Assembly: GCF_019967995.1 (NCBI RefSeq)
Contig: NZ_CP065377.1
Coordinates: 1,116,001 to 1,180,000, forward strand
Length of the DNA stretch: 64,000 nt
Direction of reading: 5' to 3'
Source of the DNA: Faecalibacterium prausnitzii
GTDB taxonomy: Bacteria > Bacillota > Clostridia > Oscillospirales > Ruminococcaceae
Position 1 is the stretch's first letter; every line of letters begins with the position of its first letter. The notes beneath the pieces are model-generated. The model was not told the origin of the DNA. It saw only the letters and a list, made by a program, of their open reading frames with translations, and made no database searches. Below are positions 63,150 to 64,000 of the stretch, one piece after another. The translations under genes were made by a program, and so were the position numbers.

Positions 63150-63747
63150 TCGAGATGCAGGATTCGGGCTGGATAGCCAGCGCGCTATCAAAATGACTTG
63201 CTGCCAGCAGCCAGCCGGTGATGGCAGTACCCAGACCGCCGCCCAGCTTCACACCGAGAGAAGTGCAGGAGTACATCGTGCCATCCACGCGCTTATGCTT
63301 CGTCAGCCAAGTGTACTCGGAGCAAGCAGCAATCGCAGCGTTCATATCGCCCTGCCAAGGACCCTGACCAAGAGCTGCGATTGCAGTAAAGAGCAGCATC
63401 AAGGTCACATTGCCGCTGCCCATGTAACCAGCTACAGCAACCAGTGCACGAGAAATCGTTGCCAGAGTATAGCTCATGACGTTCAGCTTATACATTCCAT
63501 TCCACTTTGCAACCAAGGTCGGGGTGAACACCAGTGCGATGATCAGAGGAATGTTGATTGCCCAAGAGAATACACCGAACAGATTCTGGTTGCCAAGGAT
63601 GTAGGTTGCATAGTAGGTGCCCATGCTGATCATGGCACCGTAGATCTGCTGCAAAATGTAGGTGACGCAAATCATCATATAATATTTGTTACCAGCAAGC
63701 AGCTTTGCAGCCTGAACCAGATTGTACTTTTCGTCATATGCACAAAA
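63150..63747 (-). pseudogene. Internal fragment of a GPH-family sugar:cation symporter
   Basis: The minus strand reads about 195 residues of a GPH (MelB/XynB-like) transporter: YDEKYNLVQAAKLLAGNKYYMM, the loop TKHKRVDGTMYSCTSLGVKLGGGLGTAITGWLL, and several hydrophobic helices. A full protein is about 450-480 aa. The open frame meets a stop at 63748-63750 with no start, so the N-terminal ~200 residues are missing. The C-terminus ends at the integrase leader (after QPESCISI). It is thus an inside piece, with both ends lost. The divergent AraC gene is the usual partner of such transporters. Confidence 0.85.
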
Positions 63748-63823
63748 TCAAAGAGTTTGTAATTTTTTGATAGAACATTTCCAAAATCACTGTAAAGTCT
63801 CTGAAGATGAGGAGGACGCAGGG

Positions 63824-64000
63824 ATGTATTTCAACTCAGGATATTTGAACAACTCCCGTTTGGATTTCAAAGACTACTCAAAGCCGCTGGTCGTAGGCAG
63901 CTGCGGCACTTATCGCTTGAAAAAACGCCCTAAGCTACCTACTTTTTGGGCAAAGGGTCGCAGAGACTATCAAATCCTCTATGTGGCATCTGGTAAAGCG
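63824..64000 (+). CDS. AraC-type transcriptional regulator, N-terminal part
   Basis: 59 codons, cut by the right edge of the window. The sequence (NNSRLDFKDYSKPLVVGSCGTYRL and KGRRDYQILYVASGKA) looks like the cupin-type sensor domain of AraC regulators for sugars. The ATG follows GAGGAGGACGCAGGG. The promoter in the 76-nt gap to the transporter fragment is not clear. The DNA-binding domain is outside the window, so this is tentative. Confidence 0.7.
   Translation, partial: MYFNSGYLNNSRLDFKDYSKPLVVGSCGTYRLKKRPKLPTFWAKGRRDYQILYVASGKA

Overview
The window looks like chromosomal DNA of a GC-rich Firmicute of the Oscillospiraceae, most like Faecalibacterium. This is inferred from gene families, TTGACA/TATAAT-type promoters, strong AGGAGG ribosome sites, a CIRCE heat-shock operator, galK-galT, ThyX, an OadB/OadG sodium pump, and short GC-rich structured repeats. 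No database was searched. Most of the sequence is ordinary core chromosome. The last ~2 kb (61.9-64.0 kb) is a scar of integration at a tRNA gene.

Layout. 0-4 kb: start of galU, a zinc-finger membrane protein, prfB, a DUF1836 protein, a DegV protein. 4-12 kb: cardiolipin synthase, a two-domain lipoprotein, an amino-acid ABC transporter, a D,D-carboxypeptidase, a MATE pump. 12-25 kb: recD2, mreB, oadG-oadB, then the run pcrA/uvrD-thyX-tmk-GNAT-mltG-U32 peptidase. 25-32 kb (mostly minus strand): cutC, galT, galK, an XpaC-like protein, htpG under CIRCE. 32-37 kb: an esterase, a small unknown protein, an HD protein, a 1064-residue ABC-FtsX fusion.

37.7-39.6 kb holds the most unusual cluster: a ~100-aa protein, a Spo0A-like regulator whose phospho-acceptor Asp is Ser, and a small HATPase protein, tightly packed and probably co-transcribed. 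40-44.4 kb: a two-domain 2-hydroxyacyl-CoA dehydratase activase and its partner protein. 44.4-47 kb: two tandem phosphofructokinases with pyrophosphate-type residues. 47-55.5 kb: an SGNH hydrolase, a nitroreductase, typA, a beta-CASP nuclease, and a four-gene operon (RluA-type synthase, PAS, CAT-like, HD).

55.7-61.9 kb: DNA repair (radC, uvrB, uvrA) and tRNA-Pro(GGG). Between radC and uvrB lies a ~230-nt structured block made of two inverted copies of one repeat. The uvrB -10 box sits inside a 12-bp inverted repeat. 61.9-64 kb: a tyrosine recombinase next to tRNA-Pro, an internal fragment of a GPH sugar symporter, and the start of an AraC-type regulator.

Start codons were chosen by Shine-Dalgarno spacing, so several are internal to longer open frames. 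All functions are by recognition of sequence motifs and family resemblance.
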